Below are positions 36,133-45,192 of a stretch of 64,000 nt of DNA, piece after piece. The number at the start of each line of letters is the position of its first letter. Position 1 is the stretch's first letter. This stretch comes from Elainella sp. Prado103 (GTDB lineage: Bacteria; Cyanobacteriota; Cyanobacteriia; Elainellales; Elainellaceae), in NCBI GenBank assembly GCA_025454395.1, contig JALOOM010000046.1, forward strand, positions 1-64,000. Reading direction: 5' to 3'. The notes under the pieces are model-generated. The model did no database searches. It was not told where the DNA came from and worked only from the letters and a program-made list of their open reading frames with translations. The translations under genes were made by a program, and so were the position numbers.

Positions 36133-37251
36133 ATGGGGTGGTCTCCAACTTCGCCTGGGGGCTTGAATCGCTACCTCCACGAATTGACTGCTCAGATAGC
36201 GGCTGGTCAGGATTGGGTGGAGTTTTGTGGTACTGATCTACCGACTTGTTCTCCCCAGCCCCATCTAATTTTGACTACTCTCACTTCAGAAAAAGTCGCT
36301 CTACCTCAACGGCTATGGCAAGCTCATCAGCAGTTTAAGCAACGCCAGATGGTGGCTCCCAATGCTATCAATCTGCACTTCGCGCTCTATGGACTTCCCC
36401 TATTGAACCAGTTGCCTCAGCAAGTGCCTGTGACCTTTACCTTTCATGGCCCTTGGGCGATCGAGAGCCAGCACGAGGGAGCCAGCCCATGGAGCGTAGG
36501 GTTTAAACGGTGGGTAGAACAGAGGGTTTACCGGCGCTGCGATCGGTTTATTGTGCTCAGTCAAGCCTTCGGAATAATTCTGCATGAAACCTATCGGGTG
36601 CCTTGGGAACATATCCACGTTATTCCAGGTGGGGTAAATACTCAACGGTTTCAACCCAATCTGACTCGGCAGATGGCTCGTCAAACATTAGGTTGGCCGA
36701 CGGATCGACTCATCCTTTTTTCACCCCGTCGTCTTGTGCATCGAGTGGGGTTAGAGGAGTTACTGAAAGCCATAGTGCTGGTCAAACAGCAGATTCCAGA
36801 TGTCTGGTTGGCGATTGCTGGGAAAGGGCCGCAGCGAGAAACGCTCGATCGCCAAGTTCAGGAGTGGGGTTTGCAAGATCATGTGCGGCTGGTCGGTTAC
36901 TTAGCGGATGACCAACTGCCCCTCGCCTACCAAGCGGCTGATTTGACGGTTGTACCGAGTCAAAGTCTAGAAGGATTTGGGTTAATTTTGCTAGAATCCC
37001 TAGCCTGCGGCACCCCTCCTGTCTGTACTCCCATTGGTGGAATGCCGGAAGTGATCGCACCCTTTAACCCCAATCTGGTGACGGCAACGGCTGAGGCAGG
37101 GGGGATCGCCGATCGACTGATTGAACTGCTGCAACGACCAACAGTGACTTTACCGGATCGGACAGCTTGTCGTGAATATGCCTGTCATCAATTTGATTGG
37201 CAGAAGATTGCAACTCAAGTTCGCACGGTATTGCTCAAGTCATCTCACTGA
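36133..37251 (+). CDS. GT4-family glycosyltransferase, start uncertain
   Basis: From the ATG at 36133 the protein has 372 residues with GGLNRYLHEL, VTFTFHGPWAIES, LFSPRRLVHRVGLEELLKA and EGFGLILLESLACGTPPV (E-X7-E). The frame stays open upstream to 36025, and the codons just before the ATG read ILCVG, which would complete the first beta-strand expected in this family (ILxVGMGW). No ATG, GTG or TTG is in frame in that upstream part, so translation may start at a rare codon such as ATT (36070), or the 5' end may have been damaged. Otherwise normal. The next gene starts 10 bases after the stop. Confidence 0.85.
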   Translation: MGWSPTSPGGLNRYLHELTAQIAAGQDWVEFCGTDLPTCSPQPHLILTTLTSEKVALPQRLWQAHQQFKQRQMVAPNAINLHFALYGLPLLNQLPQQVPVTFTFHGPWAIESQHEGASPWSVGFKRWVEQRVYRRCDRFIVLSQAFGIILHETYRVPWEHIHVIPGGVNTQRFQPNLTRQMARQTLGWPTDRLILFSPRRLVHRVGLEELLKAIVLVKQQIPDVWLAIAGKGPQRETLDRQVQEWGLQDHVRLVGYLADDQLPLAYQAADLTVVPSQSLEGFGLILLESLACGTPPVCTPIGGMPEVIAPFNPNLVTATAEAGGIADRLIELLQRPTVTLPDRTACREYACHQFDWQKIATQVRTVLLKSSH

Positions 37252-37261
37252 GGTCATGCGC

Positions 37262-38407
37262 ATGAGCATTCTATTTTTAGATCAAAGCGGTGAATTGGGT
37301 GGGGCAGAACTCTGCCTGGTAGACTTGGCAAATTCTCTCAAGGATCGCTGTCTGGTAGGGCTATTTGCGGATGGTGCTCACTACCGCTTACTTCAACAGA
37401 TGGGCATTCCTGCTCAAGTGCTGACGACGAAGGCTTTGCCGGTCTCTAAAGAAAGTGGAGTGTTGCAAGGGTTAGGCAGCTTGCGGCAACTAATTCCCCT
37501 CGTTGTCACGGTCGCAAACCTCAGTCGGCAACATCAAGTGATCTATGCCAATACCCAGAAAGCGCTGGTGGTGGGGGGCTTGGCGAGTATGATTAGCCAA
37601 CGCCCATTGGTGTTTCATCTGCACGATATTCTGTCAGCCGATCACTTCAGTGCTACGAATCGCCGGATTGCAATCATGTTAGCCAATCATTTTGCTGCGC
37701 TAGTGATTGCCAATTCAGAAGCCTCTCGCGATGCTTTTATTCAGGCAGGTGGCAAGCCCGATCGAGTGCAAGTCGTCTATAACGGGTTTGATCCACAGCG
37801 CTATCAAGTCTCAACTCTTGAAACACAACAATTGCGACAACAACTCGGATTGTCTGGACAATTCGTCGTGGGCCACTTCAGTCGGCTCTCACCTTGGAAA
37901 GGTCAGCATATTTTAATCGAAGCACTCACGCATTGCCCTAACCCCGTCACAGTTTTATTGGTGGGTAGCGCTCTATTTGGCGAGAATGCTTATGTGAAAC
38001 AACTCCATCAACAGATCGCGCAGTTAGGGTTGATGAATCGGGTACGTTTCCTGGGATTTCGAACGGATGTACCGCAGTTAATGTCAGCTTGCGACTTGAT
38101 CGCTCATACTTCAACGGCTCCAGAGCCATTTGGGCGAGTGATTATTGAGGCGATGTTAGTAGGTCGTCCAGTGGTGGCGGCAGCAGCAGGTGGGGCAGTA
38201 GAATTATTGGTTCCAGGTGAAACGGGTTGGCTAACTCCTCCCGCTGATCCTCAGGAATTAGCAGCAGTCATCCAATATTGCTTTGAACATCCCGATCGCA
38301 CAGCTAAAATTGCTCAGCAGGCTCATCACATAGCTCGTGAACGATTTGATCTGAAAGCGATCAATCATCGTATCGATCAATTACTTGAACAGGTGGTGAC
38401 TATTTAA
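37262..38407 (+). CDS. GT4-family glycosyltransferase
   Basis: This is a 381-residue GT-B glycosyltransferase. It begins MSILFLDQSGELGGAELCLV and shows VFHLHDILSADHF, VGHFSRLSPWKGQHILIEA and EPFGRVIIEAMLVGRPVV. Two ATGs lie close together (37256 and 37262); the second has GAGG at a better distance. The open frame extends to 37172 inside the previous gene but without family support. It follows the preceding gene so closely that the two are probably translationally coupled. Confidence 0.92.
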   Translation: MSILFLDQSGELGGAELCLVDLANSLKDRCLVGLFADGAHYRLLQQMGIPAQVLTTKALPVSKESGVLQGLGSLRQLIPLVVTVANLSRQHQVIYANTQKALVVGGLASMISQRPLVFHLHDILSADHFSATNRRIAIMLANHFAALVIANSEASRDAFIQAGGKPDRVQVVYNGFDPQRYQVSTLETQQLRQQLGLSGQFVVGHFSRLSPWKGQHILIEALTHCPNPVTVLLVGSALFGENAYVKQLHQQIAQLGLMNRVRFLGFRTDVPQLMSACDLIAHTSTAPEPFGRVIIEAMLVGRPVVAAAAGGAVELLVPGETGWLTPPADPQELAAVIQYCFEHPDRTAKIAQQAHHIARERFDLKAINHRIDQLLEQVVTI

Positions 38408-38534
38408 GGGATGAGTTGCATCCTTGAGCGGTTACTTTGTTTTCCAAAGCATCTTTTCCAAAGCATCTTTTCTAAATGACCTTTTCTAAATGACCCAGAA
38501 TTTGTTCCTCCTAATCTTTATCCTCAACTAAAAC

Positions 38535-39782
38535 ATGATTGGCAAGTTGTTTCAAGAAACGAGCCCCTCGCTCGAAAGTCAGAGCACACCTGAGTTTAAC
38601 CTGTTATTACATTGTACTAATCATCACCTTGATCCAGGAGCTGAAACGGAAATCAAAAACTTACTGACCACTGCTCTAGACTGGAAGCTGCTGTTAGAAC
38701 TGGCTCTGCGACATGGCGTGGTTGGCTTATTCTATCAAACCTTACAAAAAGTGGGTTTTGAAGCTGTACCCTTAGAAATTTCCCGATCCCTTTTAGTCAA
38801 TGTTCAACGATCCACCTTGCATAGCATGATTTTGATGCAAGAACTGCTACGCTTACAACCCCTGTTTGCAGCTCAAGCCATTCCTGTGATTCCCTTCAAG
38901 GGCCCGCTGTTGAGTACAGAACTATATCAAAATCTTGGCTTGCGAAAAACAAGCGATCTGGATCTGTTGGTTCCACCCGAATACTTTCAGCAGGCGATTG
39001 AATTATTGACACGATCGGGTTATGCGGCTGTCCGTGATTGGTCATTCCTAAACCCTGGTCGGGAAGCGGCTTATATTAGAGCATGGCATGAATATTCGCT
39101 CACCAATGGCTCAATTTGCATTGATTTACACCAAACACTTACACCCAATTATTTTCTCAGCCAAGAACCCAGTTTTGATCAACTCTGGCGAAATCGTCAG
39201 CAGGTTTTACTGTCTGGGCAGCCGATTTGGAGTTTTGGCAATGAAGATTTGCTTATTTACCTGACAGTTCATGGTTCTAAGGAATGTTGGCGCGTCCTCA
39301 AGTGGATTTGCGATATTGCTCAATTTGTGCAAACTTATCCTGAAACTGACTGGTCTCGCGTTGTCCTAAAGTCACAAACTCTAGGCAGTGAACGGATGCT
39401 CCTGCTGGGGTTTCGGCTAGCGCAACTGCTATTGAGACTGACTGTTCCGCCGGAGATTCAACAGCGGATAATGTCCGATCCAGAGTGTAATGCTCTTGCC
39501 CGTGAGTTGGCTCTCAATCTATTGAGTCCTGATCCTCGTATCTCCAACAAATTCAGTTTAAAGAAGACACTATTTTATTTCAGAATGATGACCACGACTC
39601 GCGATCGGTTAAATTGTCTCAACTGTTTATGGAAGCCTATTCATCGCAACCTGATTATTCTATTTCCCAACAATCGGGATGAGTCTTTTTGGAATCTACC
39701 CTCGCAGTTACACTTTCTCTATTACTTACTCCGCCCTTTTCGACTAATGATTACTCGATTATCTCCCGCTAGAGATTCATAG
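38535..39782 (+). CDS. nucleotidyltransferase-fold family protein
   Basis: The 415-residue protein resembles the uncharacterised nucleotidyltransferase family (NTP_transf_5) common in polysaccharide and hormogonium gene clusters. It has IPVIPFKGPLLSTELYQNLG followed by RKTSDLDLLVP, the D-x-D metal site, and later HDLHQ-like ICIDLHQTLTPN and LLIYLTVHGSKECW. No signal peptide or membrane span. A direct catalytic activity has not been established for the family as far as I know. It closes the main plus-strand glycan run. Confidence 0.82.
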   Translation: MIGKLFQETSPSLESQSTPEFNLLLHCTNHHLDPGAETEIKNLLTTALDWKLLLELALRHGVVGLFYQTLQKVGFEAVPLEISRSLLVNVQRSTLHSMILMQELLRLQPLFAAQAIPVIPFKGPLLSTELYQNLGLRKTSDLDLLVPPEYFQQAIELLTRSGYAAVRDWSFLNPGREAAYIRAWHEYSLTNGSICIDLHQTLTPNYFLSQEPSFDQLWRNRQQVLLSGQPIWSFGNEDLLIYLTVHGSKECWRVLKWICDIAQFVQTYPETDWSRVVLKSQTLGSERMLLLGFRLAQLLLRLTVPPEIQQRIMSDPECNALARELALNLLSPDPRISNKFSLKKTLFYFRMMTTTRDRLNCLNCLWKPIHRNLIILFPNNRDESFWNLPSQLHFLYYLLRPFRLMITRLSPARDS

Positions 39783-40276
39783 CTCAAACCCTCTGACAAT
39801 CAGATTCATCTTCCTATTCTTAAATCACCAAAGCATGAAGTCGAAACAGTACAAACTTAAAGTTAATAAAAAGTATGGGAAAATGTATTGTGGGTCAATT
39901 CAAAATCTTGTATTTTTAGTATATTAAACGTAGAGTTGAATATGCACTGGATTTCCTCCGCGAGCAGGTTATCATGTCATACACCACTCGAATTGATATT
40001 GAACTCTGTTGGCTATCTCTACCGATGAGTGGCTTAACCAAAGGCTTTTTGAGCATCAGATGACTGGTTTGCAATCATCAATATTGTTCAAATTTCTGAT
40101 CAAAAATTATCCGATCGCATTCGAGAAGCATTCCAGCTTTATAGTTTTAACCAGGTTTCACTGCTCATCATTTCCTTCTATTGACAACAGCCAGATCGGT
40201 GACTAGCACCTGTTTGTCTGAGATAGCTAGGAAGTGAGATCACTCCATATTTACTCAACTTCATTTCATCTTTCCT
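39783..40276. other. 494-base spacer, nothing recognised
   Basis: This AT-rich stretch separates the glycan genes from the hpsJ/exosortase pair. A 65-codon frame at 40009-40206 starts with TTG and has no ribosome site or protein-like features. A promoter for the pair is expected near 40250 but none was clear. Confidence 0.65.
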
Positions 40277-40873
40277 ATGGCTACCACTGCTCCCAAATTT
40301 GTACCGTCGTTTGATCCGCAACCCATGAGCCGTATTGTCGGCTTTGCTTGCTTGGCAGGGTTCTTGGTCGATTTGTTGCTCATAGCTTTACCTTCGGCTC
40401 CTAGCAATCCTGAGTGGCGTGTTAATTTCCTACAACAGATGAGTGACCGCAGTATCATTCTGTTGTTCGGCGCAGCACTGGTGATTTATGGCAACTTAGA
40501 AAACCGTCGTTGGCGTAAACAGCTAGGAATGGGTACCCTCGCCATTGGCATTGCTTTTCTGTTGTCTTGTGTGTTGACGATTTCAGATGGGCTGAGACTG
40601 AGCAGCCTTGCAGAGCAGAACATTACGGATCAAGCATCACAAGTTCAAACCCAAATCCAGAATGCGAAAGAGGATCCGGAACTGGCTCCGAATGTTACCC
40701 CAGAACAACTCAAACAAGCTGCTCAACTGATTGATACTAGAGTAGTGTCGTTAAAGCAAACTGCTAGATCTAGTATTCGGAAGACAATGATCGCTATTGT
40801 TGCCAATTTAGTTGTGATTGGAGTTGCTCTCATTAGCTTAGGTTATTACAGTATGCGTCCCCGAAGGAGTTAA
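40277..40873 (+). CDS. HpsJ-like exosortase-associated membrane protein
   Basis: The 198-residue protein has four hydrophobic segments (VGFACLAGFLVDLLLIALP; SIILLFGAALVIYG; LAIGIAFLLSCVLTI; IAIVANLVVIGVALISLGYY). A coiled-coil-like periplasmic or cytoplasmic loop rich in Gln and Glu separates the third and fourth. This matches HpsJ-like proteins, which in cyanobacteria occur beside exosortases and in hormogonium-polysaccharide clusters. It ends 5 bases before the exosortase start, so the pair is translationally linked. The exact subtype is not certain. Confidence 0.82.
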   Translation: MATTAPKFVPSFDPQPMSRIVGFACLAGFLVDLLLIALPSAPSNPEWRVNFLQQMSDRSIILLFGAALVIYGNLENRRWRKQLGMGTLAIGIAFLLSCVLTISDGLRLSSLAEQNITDQASQVQTQIQNAKEDPELAPNVTPEQLKQAAQLIDTRVVSLKQTARSSIRKTMIAIVANLVVIGVALISLGYYSMRPRRS

Positions 40874-40878
40874 GATCG

Positions 40879-41793
40879 ATGAAATGGCAGCAGCAAATCG
40901 GATGGCAGATTCGCAGCTTTCTATATACTCATCTCCGTACCCGTCATGGACGCTTTGTTTTATGTGGTTTATTAGTTGGACTATGTTACTTCCCTGTATG
41001 GTTGGGGAGTCTGACGGTTGCTGCCTTTCAAGGATCAGCAGGTCTACCATTAGTGACAGCGGCTGTGGCTTTGGGATTGTATGAACTTTGGAAACGGCGG
41101 CAGGAATTGTCTCTATTGACGGCCTCCAATGAAGATCAGTTTTTAGGTCATGCTCTGATTGTGAGTGGAGCGATCCTATTCCCATTTTGTCGAGCTGCTG
41201 TCTGGTCACAGGCATTGCTCTGGTTGTTGGTTCTGAGTGGGATCGCTTGCAGCTCTTGGGGAATCAAATTTTTCCAACGATATGCCCTAGTCGTGCTTTT
41301 GATCCTCATCAGTGTCTACCCTAAACCAGGGTTGATGGCCCGTATTTTGTGGAAAACCTTTACGCCACCGAATTTGCTTGAAAACTTTATGGCCTGGAGC
41401 GGCACTCAGACCCTGAAGATGATGGGACAGCCCGCCGAAGTCACGGGCAATATTGTCTCACTACCTGATGGATCGGTGGAGGTGGCATGGGGATGCAATG
41501 GTTTCAATATGGCATTCACAATGGCAGCAGCCGGTCTGATTCTGGGGCTATTTTTACAGCAGAGTTGGATTAGAACATCAACAATGATGCTCATCGGTAT
41601 CCTCCTAGCATTAATCTTCAACATTCCCCGGATCGTTTTACTAGCGTTTGCTTCTGTCTACTGGGGACAAGAAGCCTTTGATTTTTGGCATGGGCCGATG
41701 GGTGGGCAATTGTTTACTGGAGTGTTATTTACCATCTATTACTACGCTGTAATGGGGTTTATCAATCAAACTTCGAGAAAAGTGCTTTCATAA
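40879..41793 (+). CDS. cyanobacterial exosortase
   Basis: Exosortases are polytopic membrane transpeptidase-like enzymes that process C-terminal sorting signals. This 304-residue protein has about eight hydrophobic spans and the complete catalytic set: Cys206 in AWGCNGFNMAF, Arg251 in FNIPRIVLL and His271 in FWHGPMGGQ. The coupled HpsJ-like gene suggests one of the cyanobacterial subtypes; I lean to type C without proof. The only CTERM-type substrate in the window is encoded at 16341-17027, at the other end of the same locus. Confidence 0.9.
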   Translation: MKWQQQIGWQIRSFLYTHLRTRHGRFVLCGLLVGLCYFPVWLGSLTVAAFQGSAGLPLVTAAVALGLYELWKRRQELSLLTASNEDQFLGHALIVSGAILFPFCRAAVWSQALLWLLVLSGIACSSWGIKFFQRYALVVLLILISVYPKPGLMARILWKTFTPPNLLENFMAWSGTQTLKMMGQPAEVTGNIVSLPDGSVEVAWGCNGFNMAFTMAAAGLILGLFLQQSWIRTSTMMLIGILLALIFNIPRIVLLAFASVYWGQEAFDFWHGPMGGQLFTGVLFTIYYYAVMGFINQTSRKVLS

Positions 41794-42048
41794 GATCGAT
41801 TAAGCGATCGATAGTTTAATCCCTTCGGCTTCAGAACTATCCCTCCATCATTTCCACGCAGCGGACGGACAAGACATTAGTCAGGTTACTGAGAATATAT
41901 TGCCGCCGCTTATCGTGGTCGTTGAACTGCCTGAGCGATGGATGAGGATGTCGGTATATAGAGTCAGATCTAGGGCGATGCCATCGACAGTTACGTAACC
42001 TCGTACCGCAACCATTGGTTGAGAGGGCAGATGCAACGGTGCAAAATC

Positions 42049-43461
42049 TTATTCACTCGCTGCTTTTACAGGAGCGATAGGTTCTGGGATAGGCTCAGTG
42101 GATGAACCAAAGGCAACCCGTAAAAAAGGTGGAGCCAGGAAAGTTGTCAAGATTACCATGATAATAATCGATACCTCCAGCGGCTTATCCAAAATGCCAC
42201 TCGCTGAGCCGATGCCAGCAAACACTAGACCCACTTCACCTCGAGGGATCATCCCAACCCCGATCGCCGCTCGATTGATTCCGGGTAGTCCAAACACAAC
42301 CCAGCCAGTTACCAGCTTGCCAGCGATCGCCACCCCCATCAAAAAGACAGCAATCAAAAGTCCCGCCCGGTTCTCTGGTACCGTCGGGTTCAAAACACTG
42401 AGGTCGGCCCGCGCTCCCACCGTCACAAAGAAGATGGGTACCAGTAAATCGGCGATGGGTTTGATTAATTCATCGAGCTCATTCCGGGCATCAGTTTCAT
42501 CGAGCACCAAACCTGCTGCAAAGGCACCCAAGATCGCCTCAAGATGAATAGCATTCCCTAAAAATGCCATAAAGAAAGCGAAGATGAATGCTGGAATCAC
42601 AATGTTTCCACGGGTTTTGAGCTGATCTACGATCGCCACGAAACTTTTGTTAAAGACACCCCCCAACAAAATTGCTCCAATCAAAAATGCTGTCGCGCTA
42701 ACAATCAAGTAAATGACATTGGCAACATCAATTTCACCCGTTTTGGCTAAGCTGGCGACCACCGCCAGGACAATGATGCCGAGGACATCATCAATCACTG
42801 CTGCGCCAACAATAATTTGCCCTTCTTTGGATTTGAGTTGACCTAACTCCGCCAACACTTTAGAGGTAATACCGATACTCGTTGCTGTTAACGCTGCCCC
42901 CGCAAAAATTGCTGGAATGGCGGCGACATGAAAGAGCAGCATTAACCCCGCCGTGCCTGCCGCAAAAGGTGCTGCGACTCCGACACAGGCGACAACCGTG
43001 GCTTGAATTCCGACTTCCTTCAGTTGTCGCAGATCGGATTCCAGTCCAATTTCAAACAGCAGAATAATCACGCCGATTTCAGCCAGAACCGAAATCACTT
43101 CACTTTGCGACTCAAAAATTCGGGTCAGCGCGTCTGGTGTCAATTGGTTCAATCCTTGCAGCACCGTCATAATCACCGAGTCAGAGGCAGACAGCCCTCC
43201 CTCAGGAAAGATCACCAGGTGCAACGCCGAAACGCCGACAATCACACCAGCGACCAGTTCCCCCAAAACGGGCGGAAAATCTAATCGCCGAGCGGCCTCT
43301 GCGCCAAACTTGCTGGACAGATAAATCACCACCAGCGTCAGCAATACGCCAGACAGAATAATGGGTGAATCCTCAGCAACAATGGTCGCCAAGCATGGTA
43401 TTGGAGCCATGAGAGCGGCGATCCCCCCCATGAAAGGAGGCAGAATATGGGACAAAATCAT
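42049..43461 (-). CDS. CPA2-family cation:proton antiporter
   Basis: The 470-residue membrane protein of the monovalent cation:proton antiporter-2 family has about 13 spans. It shows DFPPVLGELVAGVIVGVSAL, the GVIILLFEIGLESDL stretch, IVGAAVIDDVLGIIVLAVVA with the paired Asp of electrogenic antiporters, and IPRGEVGLVFAGIG. It has no C-terminal TrkA domain. NhaS3/NapA-like Na+/H+ exchange is likely. It lies behind sbtB on the same strand but beyond a strong terminator, so it is probably transcribed on its own. Supplying the Na+ gradient for SbtA is a reasonable inference. Confidence 0.92.
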   Translation of the reverse strand: MILSHILPPFMGGIAALMAPIPCLATIVAEDSPIILSGVLLTLVVIYLSSKFGAEAARRLDFPPVLGELVAGVIVGVSALHLVIFPEGGLSASDSVIMTVLQGLNQLTPDALTRIFESQSEVISVLAEIGVIILLFEIGLESDLRQLKEVGIQATVVACVGVAAPFAAGTAGLMLLFHVAAIPAIFAGAALTATSIGITSKVLAELGQLKSKEGQIIVGAAVIDDVLGIIVLAVVASLAKTGEIDVANVIYLIVSATAFLIGAILLGGVFNKSFVAIVDQLKTRGNIVIPAFIFAFFMAFLGNAIHLEAILGAFAAGLVLDETDARNELDELIKPIADLLVPIFFVTVGARADLSVLNPTVPENRAGLLIAVFLMGVAIAGKLVTGWVVFGLPGINRAAIGVGMIPRGEVGLVFAGIGSASGILDKPLEVSIIIMVILTTFLAPPFLRVAFGSSTEPIPEPIAPVKAASE

Positions 43462-43520
43462 GAGTTTAAAGCGATAGAGGTCAAGGGTTTGAGGGAGTCA
43501 TAAAACTGCGGACAGTTATG

Positions 43521-43569
43521 AAAAAAGCAACCGCTCGAATCAAAGACTGTCATGCTTGAATGCGGTTGC
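43521..43569 (-). terminator. intrinsic terminator of sbtAB
   Basis: Read on the minus strand, GCAACCGC (43569-43562) and GCGGTTGC (43534-43527) form a perfect 8-base stem with a 27-base loop that can pair further, followed at once by TTTTTT (43526-43521). It lies 82 bases after the sbtB stop and before the antiporter gene. Confidence 0.85.
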
Positions 43570-43650
43570 CTGGATCGGGACAAGCCTAGTTGTCAATGAG
43601 TGAGGGAGCGAATAGGTGTTGAGCGTCTCTTGAATCAAAGCCGTCTCGAT

Positions 43651-44067
<417 letters not shown>

Positions 44068-45159
44068 TTAGAGCCCACCGAGCGCCTGAGCAAGCCCGAC
44101 GAAGAACGGGATACACAAGCCGATCGCAATAGGTGTGCCGATGGCTGTGGACGCACCGATATAGGCGGAGGGATTGGCCGACGGGATACCCGCTCGCAAC
44201 GTGGGTGGGCCTGAGATGTCTGAACTAGAAGAGGCGATGACGGCCAGGATTACGACACCGCCCATGCTGAATCCTGTGGTGTAGTGGGCAATCATGCCGA
44301 GACCGAAGGCGACTAGCCCATGCAGAAACGGTGCTACCACACTATACACAACGTACCATTGAGCCACCTTACGCAGTTCGCCAAGTCTAGACCAAGCTTC
44401 CATTCCCATCACTAGCATCAGGATCGCCAGCAAGCCGCGAAAGGCAGGATCGAAGAAGCCTTTGTAGACACTTTCCGGCTGGGCGAACAGACCAAGCGCT
44501 AGACCTAACAACATGGCAGATAAGGCAGGACCCTGGAGACTTTCCTTAATAATCGGCCAGATCTGAACCCGACTCTCACCAAGCCCCTTCTGCTGGTCGC
44601 GATACTCCTGCTTGGTGCTGGGATAATTGACTGCCTCTACGGCACTAGCCTCTAGGGCAGCAGACTTAGCCTTCTTCTTGTTGAGATAAATGTTGGCTAC
44701 CACAATCGCAGTGACGAGCGCTGGGATATCCATGAAGGGATAGAGTGCGCCAGCCCATGCCTCATATTGGATGTTTTGTTCTTCCAGTAACGTCAGACCA
44801 GCAGCCATGGTAGAACCACTCACAGCTCCAAACAACCCTCCGGTTGCGATCGCATCCACGGTTTTGACCTTTGGCAGCCTGGCCAATGTATAGCGCGCAA
44901 TGAAGACAACCAGAATCCCTACTACTACAGCAAAGATCATGGGTAACACCATCTCGGTCAGGTTGGAATTACGAATCGCAATTCCACCAGTCAGACCAAT
45001 TTTGGTGAGCAGCATAAAGACAATGATCGAACAAATCGCCTCTGGAATGACCAATTCGCTACCGAGGGCGGCAATGGCCATTCCACCAATCAAGAAGCTA
45101 AGGGTTGGGGACTGCAACTGAATAATGAAGTCCTTCACAAAAAGAGACAAGAAATCCAC
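44068..45159 (-). CDS. sbtA: sodium-dependent bicarbonate transporter SbtA
   Basis: SbtA takes up HCO3- together with Na+ as part of the CO2-concentrating mechanism. The 363-residue protein has about ten spans in two inverted halves, with FLIGGMAIAALGSELVIPEA, GLFGAVSGSTMAAGLTLLEE and VIASSSSDISGPPTLRAGIP (the Ser-rich substrate region). The central loop is hydrophilic (KQEYRDQQKGLGESRVQ). The start is a GTG at 45159 preceded by a full AGGAGG 5 bases away. A 7-base-pair hairpin sits right in front of that ribosome site. Confidence 0.95.
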   Translation of the reverse strand: MDFLSLFVKDFIIQLQSPTLSFLIGGMAIAALGSELVIPEAICSIIVFMLLTKIGLTGGIAIRNSNLTEMVLPMIFAVVVGILVVFIARYTLARLPKVKTVDAIATGGLFGAVSGSTMAAGLTLLEEQNIQYEAWAGALYPFMDIPALVTAIVVANIYLNKKKAKSAALEASAVEAVNYPSTKQEYRDQQKGLGESRVQIWPIIKESLQGPALSAMLLGLALGLFAQPESVYKGFFDPAFRGLLAILMLVMGMEAWSRLGELRKVAQWYVVYSVVAPFLHGLVAFGLGMIAHYTTGFSMGGVVILAVIASSSSDISGPPTLRAGIPSANPSAYIGASTAIGTPIAIGLCIPFFVGLAQALGGL

Positions 45160-45164
45160 CGATA

Positions 45165-45192
45165 CCTCCTTGTGCCTCCTCTGACGAGGAGG
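45165..45192 (-). promoter_or_regulatory. hairpin and doubled Shine-Dalgarno before sbtA
   Basis: On the transcript strand CCTCCTC-GTCA-GAGGAGG (45192-45175) forms a perfect 7-base stem with a 4-base loop. Four bases later comes the real ribosome site AGGAGG (45170-45165). The CCTCCT arm can pair equally with the decoy GAGGAGG or with the real site, so two exclusive structures are possible. Confidence 0.6.

Noticed and set aside
40009-40206. 65-codon frame starting with TTG
   Set aside because: No ribosome site, no recognisable composition or family; lies in a plain spacer.
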